This document shows, piece after piece, positions 9,499 through 18,111 of a stretch of 64,000 nt of DNA; position 1 is the first letter of the stretch, and each line of letters begins with the position of its first letter. The position numbers were made by a program, and so were the translations under genes. The notes beneath the pieces were generated by a model. It ran no database searches. It worked only from the letters and a program-made list of their open reading frames with translations, and was not told where the DNA came from. Origin of the DNA: Nostoc sp. LEGE 06077 (GTDB lineage: Bacteria > Cyanobacteriota > Cyanobacteriia > Cyanobacteriales > Nostocaceae). The stretch covers positions 206,894-270,893 of the forward strand of contig NZ_JADEWI010000002.1 of assembly GCF_015207705.1 (NCBI RefSeq). The letters run 5' to 3'.

Positions 9499-10854
9499 TT
9501 ACGTTCTACCTTGGCGGTAACGATTCCACAGCAGCAAGGGAATACCTGCGGCCACAACTAGAAGACCCACAATTGCGCCCACGCCGGTATAAACCAAACT
9601 GGAATAAAGTAAATAGCCGCAGACTGCACAAAACAGTAATGGTGTAAAAGGATAAAATGGCACACGGAACGGCCTGGTAATTTGCGGTTCTTGGTGGCGT
9701 AGCACTAGCAACGATATCCCTGAAAGTAAAAAGAAAAACCAAAATATTGGGGCGGTATAGTCCACCATTGTTTCAAAGCCTTTGCGGGTGAACGTACCTA
9801 ACATAACTAGCGCCAGTGCGATCGCAGCTTGCAACAATAAAGCATAACTAGGTGTGCTAGGACGTTGCCGCCAGTGTCCCATAAAACCGAAAATGGCAAA
9901 ATCCTGGCCTAAAGCGTAATTAGTCCGCGCCCCGGTGAATAAAGTGGCGTTCAGTGCGCCCAAAGTCGAAACCGCAATCAATAAACTGATAAACCAAGCC
10001 CCTGGTTCACCCCAAAACACCCGCATTAAATCTGCGGCTACGGCTTGGGAGTTGGACATATTTGCTAACCCCAGTCCCCGCAGATAAGCCAGATTAATTA
10101 GCAAGTAAATTACAGTAATTGTACCAATGCTCCAAAGAAGCGATCGCACAATATTCCGTTGGCGATTTTGAATTTCGGCGGAAATATAAGCGGCTTCATT
10201 CCAACCACCATAAGACAGCAAGACAAACACCATTGCTAATCCCCAAGTTCCTGTGGTAGTAGATTCCACAGATGTGGCAGCATTGGGGGTAATAGTTAAG
10301 CCAATTAATACCACTAGCAACAAACCGAGGACTTTTACCGCAGTGAGTAAGTTTTGCGTCCACTTACCTTGTTGTAAGCCGATAATATTTAAAGCAGTTA
10401 ATAAAGCGATCGCCATTGCTGCATAAATCGAAGCTGAAAAGTTTCCTAACTGCCAAATTTGCGAAGCGTAGTCACCAAAAACAAATGCCAATAAAGCAAT
10501 AGAGCCAGTTTGGATAACTGTCATCCGCGCCCAAGCAAATAAAAAGGCAACTTCTCGCCCAAAAGCACGTTTGAGATAATAGTAAACTCCACCCACATCG
10601 GGATATGTTGTGGCTAACTCTGCGTAGCACAATGCGCCAACTAAAGAAACCACACCACCGATGAACCAAAATAGCAGTACAGCAAAACTGCTTCCGGCTT
10701 GGGTTGCTACTAAAGCAGGAGTTTCAAAAATTCCTGCACCAATGACAATACCAACAATCAACGCGACAGCATCTGATAAAGTCAGTGATGGCTTTGGTGC
10801 TGCTTCTGTAGTTGCTAAACCTTCAAGTAATCTGTACTTTTCATTTCTACTCAC
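9499..10854 (-). CDS. APC-family amino acid permease
   Basis: Twelve-helix secondary transporter of amino acids or polyamines. The hallmark first helix is 'VALIVGIVIGAGIFETPALVA', followed by repeated hydrophobic segments and 'FTGARTNYALGQD' before helix 9. I chose GTG 10854 because an AGGAG lies 5 bp upstream. The frame continues to ATG 10911, but no ribosome site is seen there and those residues do not look like APC. 451 residues, normal. Substrate unknown. It is downstream of and co-directional with the two-component pair, across a 115-bp gap. Confidence 0.82.
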   Translation of the reverse strand: MSRNEKYRLLEGLATTEAAPKPSLTLSDAVALIVGIVIGAGIFETPALVATQAGSSFAVLLFWFIGGVVSLVGALCYAELATTYPDVGGVYYYLKRAFGREVAFLFAWARMTVIQTGSIALLAFVFGDYASQIWQLGNFSASIYAAMAIALLTALNIIGLQQGKWTQNLLTAVKVLGLLLVVLIGLTITPNAATSVESTTTGTWGLAMVFVLLSYGGWNEAAYISAEIQNRQRNIVRSLLWSIGTITVIYLLINLAYLRGLGLANMSNSQAVAADLMRVFWGEPGAWFISLLIAVSTLGALNATLFTGARTNYALGQDFAIFGFMGHWRQRPSTPSYALLLQAAIALALVMLGTFTRKGFETMVDYTAPIFWFFFLLSGISLLVLRHQEPQITRPFRVPFYPFTPLLFCAVCGYLLYSSLVYTGVGAIVGLLVVAAGIPLLLWNRYRQGRT

Positions 10855-10969
10855 ATTGACTCCTGCTCGGTTATTGAATGTAACGAGCAATGTTATGGAA
10901 GAAAATATCAATTACTTTTTATGGTTAAGGATAAATGTGACAGGAAAGTGACAAAATCTGCCTAATTAG

Positions 10970-12247
10970 CTACATAGGCAATTTAATTTGAAAAACGGAA
11001 CCCTGACCTAGTTTGCTTTTTACACTGAGATGGCCATTATGTACTTCAATGATTTGTTGAGCGATCGCTAATCCTAATCCAAAGCTATTAGTCGAATTTG
11101 TCTGGTGTTGTTCTACTCGATAAAATTGCTCAAAGATATGGGGTAAATCTGTTGCGGCAATCCCCATACCATTGTCTTCTACTTCAATTACTGCCTGATT
11201 ATATTTAGTCAACAAACGTAACTCTACCAATCCGTCAGCCGGAGTATACTTACAGGCGTTACTCAGCAAATTGATCACAGCCAAACAAATTAACTCGGCA
11301 TCTACACGCACTATAATTGGAGATTTTGGTAAATCACTCTTGAGATTTAAATGTTTAGCCGCAGTCTTCACAGATGATGAATTTAGTACTTCCTTGAGTA
11401 AATCTCTCACATCAACTGCTTTTAAAGATTCTGGAGTTAAACGCCCTGTTCGGCGTGCTAGAAATAGCAGATTTCCAATCAATGTATTCATCGATTTAGC
11501 TCCTTCTGCAACTTTTTCTAGACGCAGATGCTTACTTGCACTATCTTCCATTGGTGCGAGTAAGCCAACTTGAGCATTACTCAGAATTGCCGCTAAAGGG
11601 GTACGTAATTCATGAGAAGCATGGGCTGTAAATCGTTCGAGTTGTTTATAACTCAGATATATAGGTTGCATTGCTATGCCGCTGAGAAACCATCCAGTTA
11701 AACTGGTTATTCCTAAAGCAATGAATACCGTTGATATTAGTAAAAGTAAAAATTTATGGAGTAATTCTTGGATACGATTCATCGGCATTGCCATTTGCAA
11801 ATAGCCAATTAACTCACCTTGATACTGTACTGGTAAAGTTATTTCGCGTAGCCAAATAACTTGTGAGGAAATACCTGAAAGATTAGTAACTTTTATTGTC
11901 TGATATGCAAATATTGGGGTGATTTTTTTGTGAGGAAGCTGACCAAAGTAACGCTTCAAATTACCTTTGGTGTCATACCAACGAGCATAAATAATTTCAC
12001 TATCTTCGGGTGGCGGATTATTGCCTAAAACTGGTAAATTTTTGAGAAATACTCGTTTCTCTCCTTGATACTCTTTATAGCGCACACTGGATGTAATAAC
12101 TCTAGCTTTTTTGTAGAGAATTAAATCTATAACTTCTAACTGTTGGATGGATTCTTGATAATAAAGAATCCCGGCAAAAATTATGAGAATACTGCCCATT
12201 GAGAGAGTGAACCAACTAGCCAAGTTACGACGGCTACGGTTGAACAT
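10970..12247 (-). CDS. rppB: Sensor histidine kinase, RppB/NrsS-like
   Basis: Membrane sensor kinase. TM1 is at about 11-29, an extracytoplasmic sensor of about 135 residues follows, and TM2 is at about 166-190. The HisKA box is 'ASHELRTPLAAIL' with phospho-acceptor His212. The ATPase domain shows the N box 'LLSNACKYTP', G1 'DNGMGIA' and G2 'FGLGLAIAQQI'. The short spacing between TM2 and HisKA leaves little room for a HAMP domain. The partner regulator lies 11 bp upstream, so the two are an operon. Synechocystis RppA/RppB has this architecture and responds to redox or nickel. The assignment rests on similarity of both partners; the signal here is not shown. Confidence 0.65.
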   Translation of the reverse strand: MFNRSRRNLASWFTLSMGSILIIFAGILYYQESIQQLEVIDLILYKKARVITSSVRYKEYQGEKRVFLKNLPVLGNNPPPEDSEIIYARWYDTKGNLKRYFGQLPHKKITPIFAYQTIKVTNLSGISSQVIWLREITLPVQYQGELIGYLQMAMPMNRIQELLHKFLLLLISTVFIALGITSLTGWFLSGIAMQPIYLSYKQLERFTAHASHELRTPLAAILSNAQVGLLAPMEDSASKHLRLEKVAEGAKSMNTLIGNLLFLARRTGRLTPESLKAVDVRDLLKEVLNSSSVKTAAKHLNLKSDLPKSPIIVRVDAELICLAVINLLSNACKYTPADGLVELRLLTKYNQAVIEVEDNGMGIAATDLPHIFEQFYRVEQHQTNSTNSFGLGLAIAQQIIEVHNGHLSVKSKLGQGSVFQIKLPM

Positions 12248-12258
12248 GACTCAAAAAG

Positions 12259-12945
12259 TTAAGCGTTATTTTTCTGATCAGGATTGAGACGATAGCCCAT
12301 CCCATAAATAGTTTCTAGCCAGTCTGCTGCATCTAGGAACTGTAAACGCTGGCGCAAACGCCTTACTAAGGTTGTTGTGGCGTTACTTTCTGGTTCACTA
12401 CCCCATTCCCATAAAGCTTGTTCAATTTGATCGCGGCTTAAAACTTGATATGGATGACGCATGAAGTATTCTAATAACTGAAATTCGCGGGTAGATAATT
12501 CTACTGTTGCTTGACCTCGTTCTACTGTCAGCGTTGAAATGTGCAATTGTAGATCTGCAAGTTGAAGTTTTTCACCTTGCCAAACAGGCGATCGCCTACC
12601 TAACGCCCGCACTCTGGCTAATAATTCAAATAAATCTGTCGGTTTGACTAAATAATCATCTGCACCAGCATCCAAACCTGTAATTTTTTCTCCTGTGGTA
12701 TCTTTCGCCGTCAACATCAATACAGGTGCAGTTTTCCCCGCTTGGCGATATTGCCGACATAAATCTAAACCACTGATTTCCGGTAGCATCCAGTCTAATA
12801 TCAATAAGTCATAGTCTCGCTGGGTAATTGCCCATTGAGCGATCGCGCCATTTTCCAAACCATCTACAATATGTCCAGCTTGAGACAATGCTGTTTGTAA
12901 GGGTTCTAATTGGGCTGTATCATCTTCTACCAGAAGTATTCGCAT
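12259..12945 (-). CDS. rppA: OmpR-family response regulator, RppA-like
   Basis: A receiver domain (acidic pair 'EDD' at 7-9, phospho-Asp51 in 'LILDWMLPE', Thr in 'LMLTAKD', Lys in 'DYLVKP') is followed by a winged-helix DNA-binding domain ('ELSTREFQLLEYFMRHPYQ', 'TLVRRLRQRL', ending 'IYGMGYRL'). 228 residues, standard for the family. It is co-transcribed with the histidine kinase 11 bp downstream. RppA-like identity is by overall resemblance to the cyanobacterial RppA/NrsR/ManR group. Confidence 0.7.
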   Translation of the reverse strand: MRILLVEDDTAQLEPLQTALSQAGHIVDGLENGAIAQWAITQRDYDLLILDWMLPEISGLDLCRQYRQAGKTAPVLMLTAKDTTGEKITGLDAGADDYLVKPTDLFELLARVRALGRRSPVWQGEKLQLADLQLHISTLTVERGQATVELSTREFQLLEYFMRHPYQVLSRDQIEQALWEWGSEPESNATTTLVRRLRQRLQFLDAADWLETIYGMGYRLNPDQKNNA

Positions 12946-13125
12946 TGTTAGCTAGTATCAGTTTTTCCATGCTTGATTGTAGAAAAATTGACTCCGTAAA
13001 ACTTCTGCCATCAGTGAGATTTTTCCCAAACTAGATCATCAGCCACTGGATAGTAGGGTAGTTAACTTTGTGGCGATCGCTAAATTTGCAATTAACGCCC
13101 AGCCTAATTTACTACACCTTTCTAT

Positions 13126-13164
13126 GTTAAAAAAATATCCCCTGTTCGGTTTGACAAACAGAGG
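13126..13164 (-). terminator. Rho-independent terminator after the DUF1232 gene
   Basis: On the minus strand a GC stem (CCTCTGTTTG / CGAACAGGGG, 13164 to 13139) is followed by a run of T (13135 to 13128). It lies 24 bp past the stop of the gene at 13188. Confidence 0.6.
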
Positions 13165-13187
13165 ATTAATATATTTTTTATAAAAAA

Positions 13188-13514
13188 CTATTTAACTGAC
13201 ACAGCATCAACATCAACGGTTTTTGCACTAGAAGTAGCATCCTCGGAAGTATTGGCGGTATTAGCAGTATTCACAGTTGTGTCTACACCTTTACGAGCTT
13301 TCCAACCTTCAAGTACTAATCCAGAAACTTCACTAACTAACAGTGTCATTAGCAGAACATCGTCAATTTGACCAACGATGGGAAAAATATCAGGAACAAT
13401 ATCAATAGGGCTGACAAAATAAACTAGTGTTCCTAAAATTACCCACCAGCGATATTTTGGGTTACGAATTAAATTGCGATACCAAGTGTATACAGCCTCA
13501 ATTGAAAATTTCAT
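13188..13514 (-). CDS. YkvA-like DUF1232 membrane protein
   Basis: 108 residues with the DUF1232 signature 'YFVSPIDIVPDIFP' followed by 'GQIDDVLLM', within two short hydrophobic helices. A Thr/Asn/Ala-rich tail ('NTANTANTSEDATSS') may be flexible. The family is widespread in bacteria and functionally unassigned. It has its own terminator and is probably transcribed alone. Confidence 0.75.
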   Translation of the reverse strand: MKFSIEAVYTWYRNLIRNPKYRWWVILGTLVYFVSPIDIVPDIFPIVGQIDDVLLMTLLVSEVSGLVLEGWKARKGVDTTVNTANTANTSEDATSSAKTVDVDAVSVK

Positions 13515-13732
13515 TTTTTAGCCCTCAAGTTACCTTTTATTTTGACAAATGCTGTTGATAATTTCCGGTGGGAATAACCGTCCTAAATTAGTCTGGAAGA
13601 CGCTACATCAGATCATCCGTAATTAATAAAAATTAATTTTTTCTCTAAATGTTGAGTTCGCTAGTACCTGTGGGAATACTAACTCACGGAGTGTAAATTT
13701 TAATCTATCCAATGTTGGAGGATAGAAATTAA

Positions 13733-15910
13733 ATGAGTAGAACTGACTCTCGCAAAGTTAAAGCTTTTCCATTACAGCTGGTGCTGATTATTCCCTTTAC
13801 CGTGCAAATATTTGGAGCCGTTGGTTTAGTTGGCTATCTGTCATTTAAAAATGGGCGACAAGCAGTCAATGACTTAGCAGATCAGTTAATGAATCGTACT
13901 AATACAATAGTACAACAACATCTAGATGCTTATTTATCTATTCCCCACAAGGTAAATCAGATTAATGCCGATGCGATCGCAATGGGATTATTGAATGTAC
14001 GCGATCGCCAAACTATTGCTAAGTATTTTTGGAAACAAATGCAAGCCTATGACCTCACTTACATTGGTCTAGGATTGACTACAGGTGAGGGATTAGGAGC
14101 CGCCCGCTACGATGGCAAAACTGTCACTATTGATGATTGGAGTGCAAAATTACCAAATAATGGTCGCAACTATACGACTAATCAGCAAGGCGATCGCCTC
14201 CGCATCAATAATACTTTTGAATACAATAACTTCAAAGAAAATTGGTATACAGAACCAATGAAAGCTGGTAAACCAATTTGGTCGCGCATTTACACCTGGA
14301 ATTCTCCTAATGGTGCTTATATCACTGCGGCGACAGGCCGTCCAATCTATGACGCAAATCAGCGACTGTTAGGAATGGTTGGTGCAGATATCCATTTGTT
14401 GAAGTTGAGTGAATTCTTGCGTCAGTTAGATGTGAGCCATTTTGGACAAGTATTTATTCTCGAACGAGATGGAACATTAATTGCCAACTCTAGCAAGCAA
14501 GAAACTTTTGTATTAGTTAAGGATGAAATCAAGCGAATAAAAGCTACAGAAAGCCCAGATTTAGTAGTTAAAAATACTGCTAAACAGATTGAAGCAAAAT
14601 TCACTGGATTTCAGTCAATTCACAAACCACAAAAACTGCAATTACAGTTTGAGAAAGATACAAATTTTGTCTATGTCACCCCTTGGCATGATCAATATGG
14701 ACTGGATTGGTTAGTCGTAGTGAGTGTGCCAGAAAAAGCCTTTATGGCAAAGATTATCACTAATACTCAAATTACGGTATTGCTCTGTCTCGGCGCATTA
14801 ATAATAGCAACTATTATTGGTTATTTAACATCTCGCTGGGTAATACAGCCGATTTTAAGAATAAACCTGGCAAGTCAAGCAATGGCATCGGGTGACTTAG
14901 AACAAACCGTCAAAATTAGCCAAATTGAAGAACTTAATACATTAGCTCAATCTTTTAATTACATGGCAGAAGAACTACGTCAATCTTTTACTGCTTTAGA
15001 AAATAGTAAAGCCGAATTAGAAGACCGAGTGGAAGAACGTACTGCCGAACTAAAAACAGCATTAAGTGAATTAAAACGCACCCAGGCACAAGTAATTCAA
15101 AATGAAAAAATGTCGAGTCTTGGTCAACTAGTAGCAGGAGTTGCCCACGAAATTAATAATCCAGTCAATTTTATTCACGGTAATATTGTTCACCTGAGCG
15201 AATACACACAAAATTTAGTCAGCATCCTCAATCTTTACCAAGAACGCCATCCCACTGAAGACCCAGAGATCCAAGCATTAGCGGAAGAAATTGATTTAGA
15301 GTTTTTGATTGAAGATTTACAGAAGATTCTGCCTTCGATGACAATGGGAACTGAGCGAATTCGTAATATTGTGCTATCTTTGCGGAATTTTTCTCGGATG
15401 GATGAAGCGGATTTTAAAGCAGTTAATATTCATGAAGGCATTGAAAGCACACTATTAATTTTGCAATATCGCCTCAAAGACAAACCAGAATCGCCTGGAA
15501 TTGAAGTTATTCGTGACTATGGCAATTTACCCGAAGTGGAATGCTACCCAGGACAATTAAATCAAGTTTTGATGAATATTTTGGTGAATGCAATTGATGC
15601 TTTGGAAGAGTCAAGTGTCAATAGTCAAAATTCAACAGTGCAGAAACCACAAATTACTATTCGGACTTCAGCTTGTGATAGTCGATGGGTGGAAATTGCG
15701 ATCGCTGATAATGGACCTGGAATGTCAGAACAAGTCAAAAACCGCATCTTTGACCCTTTCTTTACGACTAAACCTGTGGGGAAAGGTACAGGTATGGGGA
15801 TGGCGATTAGTTATCAAATTATTAGCGAAAAGCATCATGGCAAGTTAGATTGTTTCTCTACTCCCGGTGAAGGAACTGAGTTTAGAATTCAAATTCCGGT
15901 GAAGCAGTAG
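13733..15910 (+). CDS. Cache/HAMP histidine kinase
   Basis: 725 residues. TM1 at about 12-35 is followed by a large extracytoplasmic region (about 40-345) with dCache features ('YTEPMKAGKPIWSRIY', 'GMVGADIHLLKLSEFL'). Next come TM2 at about 348-368, HAMP at about 370-420 and a coiled coil ('LEDRVEERTAELKTAL'). The HisKA box 'GVAHEINNPVNFIHGNI' has His472. The ATPase domain carries 'NQVLMNILVNAIDAL', 'DNGPGMS' and 'GTGMGMAIS'. The 'HEINNPV' type is common in cyanobacterial hybrid systems. GGAGG lies about 11 bp before ATG. No response regulator is adjacent, so it is an orphan kinase. The ligand is unknown; Cache domains often bind small organic acids or amino acids. Confidence 0.85.
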   Translation: MSRTDSRKVKAFPLQLVLIIPFTVQIFGAVGLVGYLSFKNGRQAVNDLADQLMNRTNTIVQQHLDAYLSIPHKVNQINADAIAMGLLNVRDRQTIAKYFWKQMQAYDLTYIGLGLTTGEGLGAARYDGKTVTIDDWSAKLPNNGRNYTTNQQGDRLRINNTFEYNNFKENWYTEPMKAGKPIWSRIYTWNSPNGAYITAATGRPIYDANQRLLGMVGADIHLLKLSEFLRQLDVSHFGQVFILERDGTLIANSSKQETFVLVKDEIKRIKATESPDLVVKNTAKQIEAKFTGFQSIHKPQKLQLQFEKDTNFVYVTPWHDQYGLDWLVVVSVPEKAFMAKIITNTQITVLLCLGALIIATIIGYLTSRWVIQPILRINLASQAMASGDLEQTVKISQIEELNTLAQSFNYMAEELRQSFTALENSKAELEDRVEERTAELKTALSELKRTQAQVIQNEKMSSLGQLVAGVAHEINNPVNFIHGNIVHLSEYTQNLVSILNLYQERHPTEDPEIQALAEEIDLEFLIEDLQKILPSMTMGTERIRNIVLSLRNFSRMDEADFKAVNIHEGIESTLLILQYRLKDKPESPGIEVIRDYGNLPEVECYPGQLNQVLMNILVNAIDALEESSVNSQNSTVQKPQITIRTSACDSRWVEIAIADNGPGMSEQVKNRIFDPFFTTKPVGKGTGMGMAISYQIISEKHHGKLDCFSTPGEGTEFRIQIPVKQ

Positions 15911-15940
15911 TGCTAACAAAGTGCTGAGTGTAAATAATTA

Positions 15941-15975
15941 AGGATTGAGTCAGAGAAAACTCTTTCCCAATCCCT
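15941..15975. terminator. Convergent terminator between kinase and DUF3352 gene
   Basis: Arms AGGATTG (15941-15947) and CAATCCCT (15968-15975) with an inner GAG/CTC stem lie between two converging genes. T-runs are weak, so this is a bidirectional candidate. Confidence 0.4.
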
Positions 15976-15980
15976 ACAAC

Positions 15981-17669
15981 CTAATTCTTACTTGGTTTGA
16001 GTGCTAACAAGACTTCTAGTTGACTGGTGGATTTGTCGGGGCTAGTGGCGGTTGCAGCCAAACCCCGAATAGAATTCAGAATGGCACTCGCATCAGGTGG
16101 AATCGGCTTACCTTGGGCTGCAAAACGGTTAACTAAGGTAACAGTTTTATCCATATCTAAGTAGAAGTAGCCGCCGTTAGGTTGTTGCAATGAACCTGTG
16201 ACAGTTTTAAAGGTATTGCTTTGATCGAGAGATGGGCTTTTAGCCGCTGCTAAAGCGTCAGCAACAGGGCCGCCAAGTGCCAAAAACACGGTATCTTGAT
16301 CCAACCAACCATGTGCTAACAATGCACCTTGCTTGGGTATTTGCCATTCTGTGACATCTTTACCACCAATTTTTCTGGTGGCGATGTTGATTCTTTGGGC
16401 TTTGGCTAGGTCGTCAAGTTTTGTAAAGGTGGCTTCTGCGGTTTTGCGATCGCTGGTATCAAACACCAGCGCACCGCCAAAACCCACACTGGCTAACACG
16501 CCTTGATTAGAGGGAATCGCCCCAACGCCAAATTCTCCATCCATCCAGCCAAAAATCTCTTTATCTAAGTCAATATTGGCTAATTTTAATTGACTGCGGA
16601 CTTGTTGCAAGGTTTGTTGAACTTCTGGATAGTCTTTTGACTGTTCTACGAGTGTTTGCCAACCGCGACTGATACCATTACCACTGATGAGCGCAAAGGT
16701 ATCACCAGGAAATTGCGCCAATATTTTAGCTGGTGTATTTTGATACTGAAATTTGTTTAGTTGGGGATCTAAGTTAGCGATCGCTTTCACCCGCACTCCC
16801 GTATCATCTATACCAACACCTGCCACCATTGATTTTACCTGTTTCAACTGTGACAAGGTTTGTGGCGGTAGTGCTTTACCCTGATTGCTGGCTGCTGCCA
16901 ATTGCTCTACCATGCCTGCGTAGTCTGGCACATAAATTTGCGCCAGGGTATTTTGCAAATTTACACTCTTGCTGAGAAGAGTATTCGCCCCTTCTTTACT
17001 AGCAAAGGAAGGTTGCCCTTTGAAAGTATCAATTGCTTTTTCTACAGATTGTTTTTCGGGAGCTAATAGCAAATAACTATTATTTACAACTACGTTATAT
17101 GTTGGTCTTTCATTTTCTATAGTTTCGGTAATTTTTTCACCTTTATATTCATATTCTTTACTTTTTACACCTTTTTGAGTTTTTAATTTATTGGCAAAAT
17201 TCAAAGCAGTAAGTTTATCCTTGATCCCTACCACCATTAAAATGTTTGTTTCTTGTTGTAATTTCGTTGAGGGATTGGCTTCCTTACTGGGAATTGGGAA
17301 CTGAGCCGGTTTAATTTTGCTGGGAGGTAAGACGGCAAACATCACACCACCAACCCAAGGCTTGATATCTTTTTCATAAGAAATATCACTGCCTTTAAAC
17401 ATATCTTTGTTCAAGTCTTCTAGACTTTTGGTGAGCAGCTTTTGAGCTTCTGGTGTGCCGAACTGCTGTAATTTTGACCAAGCTTGGGCATCAGTAGAAA
17501 TATATGTAGCCATTAATGCTGATGCGGGAACTAATTTAGCACTACCTAAAGCACCGGAAATATCTCCAGCAGGCCCTTTAAAAAGATAAGTGTAAACTGC
17601 TACACCTCCCACCACGGCGACAACTGCACCAATAGCGGGAATTAAAAACTTCGATTTACGTTCAGGCAT
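15981..17669 (-). CDS. DUF3352-domain protein with N-terminal membrane anchor
   Basis: 562 residues. A single hydrophobic helix lies near the N-terminus ('LIPAIGAVVAVVGGVAVYTYLF'), followed by a long soluble region. The opening 'ASALMATYISTDAQAWSKL' and the internal pattern 'KIGGKDVTEWQIPKQGALLAHGWLDQ' are typical of DUF3352 proteins, which are common in cyanobacteria and have no known function. Probably anchored with the bulk in the periplasm or thylakoid lumen. Divergent from the aminopeptidase gene across 442 bp. Confidence 0.75.
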   Translation of the reverse strand: MPERKSKFLIPAIGAVVAVVGGVAVYTYLFKGPAGDISGALGSAKLVPASALMATYISTDAQAWSKLQQFGTPEAQKLLTKSLEDLNKDMFKGSDISYEKDIKPWVGGVMFAVLPPSKIKPAQFPIPSKEANPSTKLQQETNILMVVGIKDKLTALNFANKLKTQKGVKSKEYEYKGEKITETIENERPTYNVVVNNSYLLLAPEKQSVEKAIDTFKGQPSFASKEGANTLLSKSVNLQNTLAQIYVPDYAGMVEQLAAASNQGKALPPQTLSQLKQVKSMVAGVGIDDTGVRVKAIANLDPQLNKFQYQNTPAKILAQFPGDTFALISGNGISRGWQTLVEQSKDYPEVQQTLQQVRSQLKLANIDLDKEIFGWMDGEFGVGAIPSNQGVLASVGFGGALVFDTSDRKTAEATFTKLDDLAKAQRINIATRKIGGKDVTEWQIPKQGALLAHGWLDQDTVFLALGGPVADALAAAKSPSLDQSNTFKTVTGSLQQPNGGYFYLDMDKTVTLVNRFAAQGKPIPPDASAILNSIRGLAATATSPDKSTSQLEVLLALKPSKN

Positions 17670-18111
17670 TGTTACTGTCCTCTTTTCCTCAGATTTTTAC
17701 TGAGGTTAGTAAAAACGTCATTGTTGAGTTCGCGGAATTATGGATAAATTTCACTAAGTATTCGGTTTATACTGATAAAATTAGTGAATCTACACATAGA
17801 TTTGGCAAAAAACTCCAAAAAAATACTTCAAAGAAATGAGAGGCAAATCCGTAAATGCTAGGTTATTCATCTTGAGAGATAGCTTGTGGGAAAGAGGCAG
17901 GCTATCCTAAGCTAATAAGAAAATTTGCCGAGTATTTGTACTCAAGGAAAAACCATCAACAATATCCCCGCAGAAGATTCATAAGAATCTCCCCAACTAT
18001 TGCAGCGATCGCATATTTTCTATCCGCTGTTTGGATGAGCAAACATAACCGATAGCATTATTCTCGTAAACTTACTTAGATTTTTTAGGATTACAAGGTC
18101 AGTCAGCATCA
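17670..18111. other. Divergent intergenic region
   Basis: 442 AT-rich bases between the DUF3352 and aminopeptidase genes, one HIP1-type site near 18006. It must hold both promoters. No clear hairpins, repeats or small ORF were found. Confidence 0.4.
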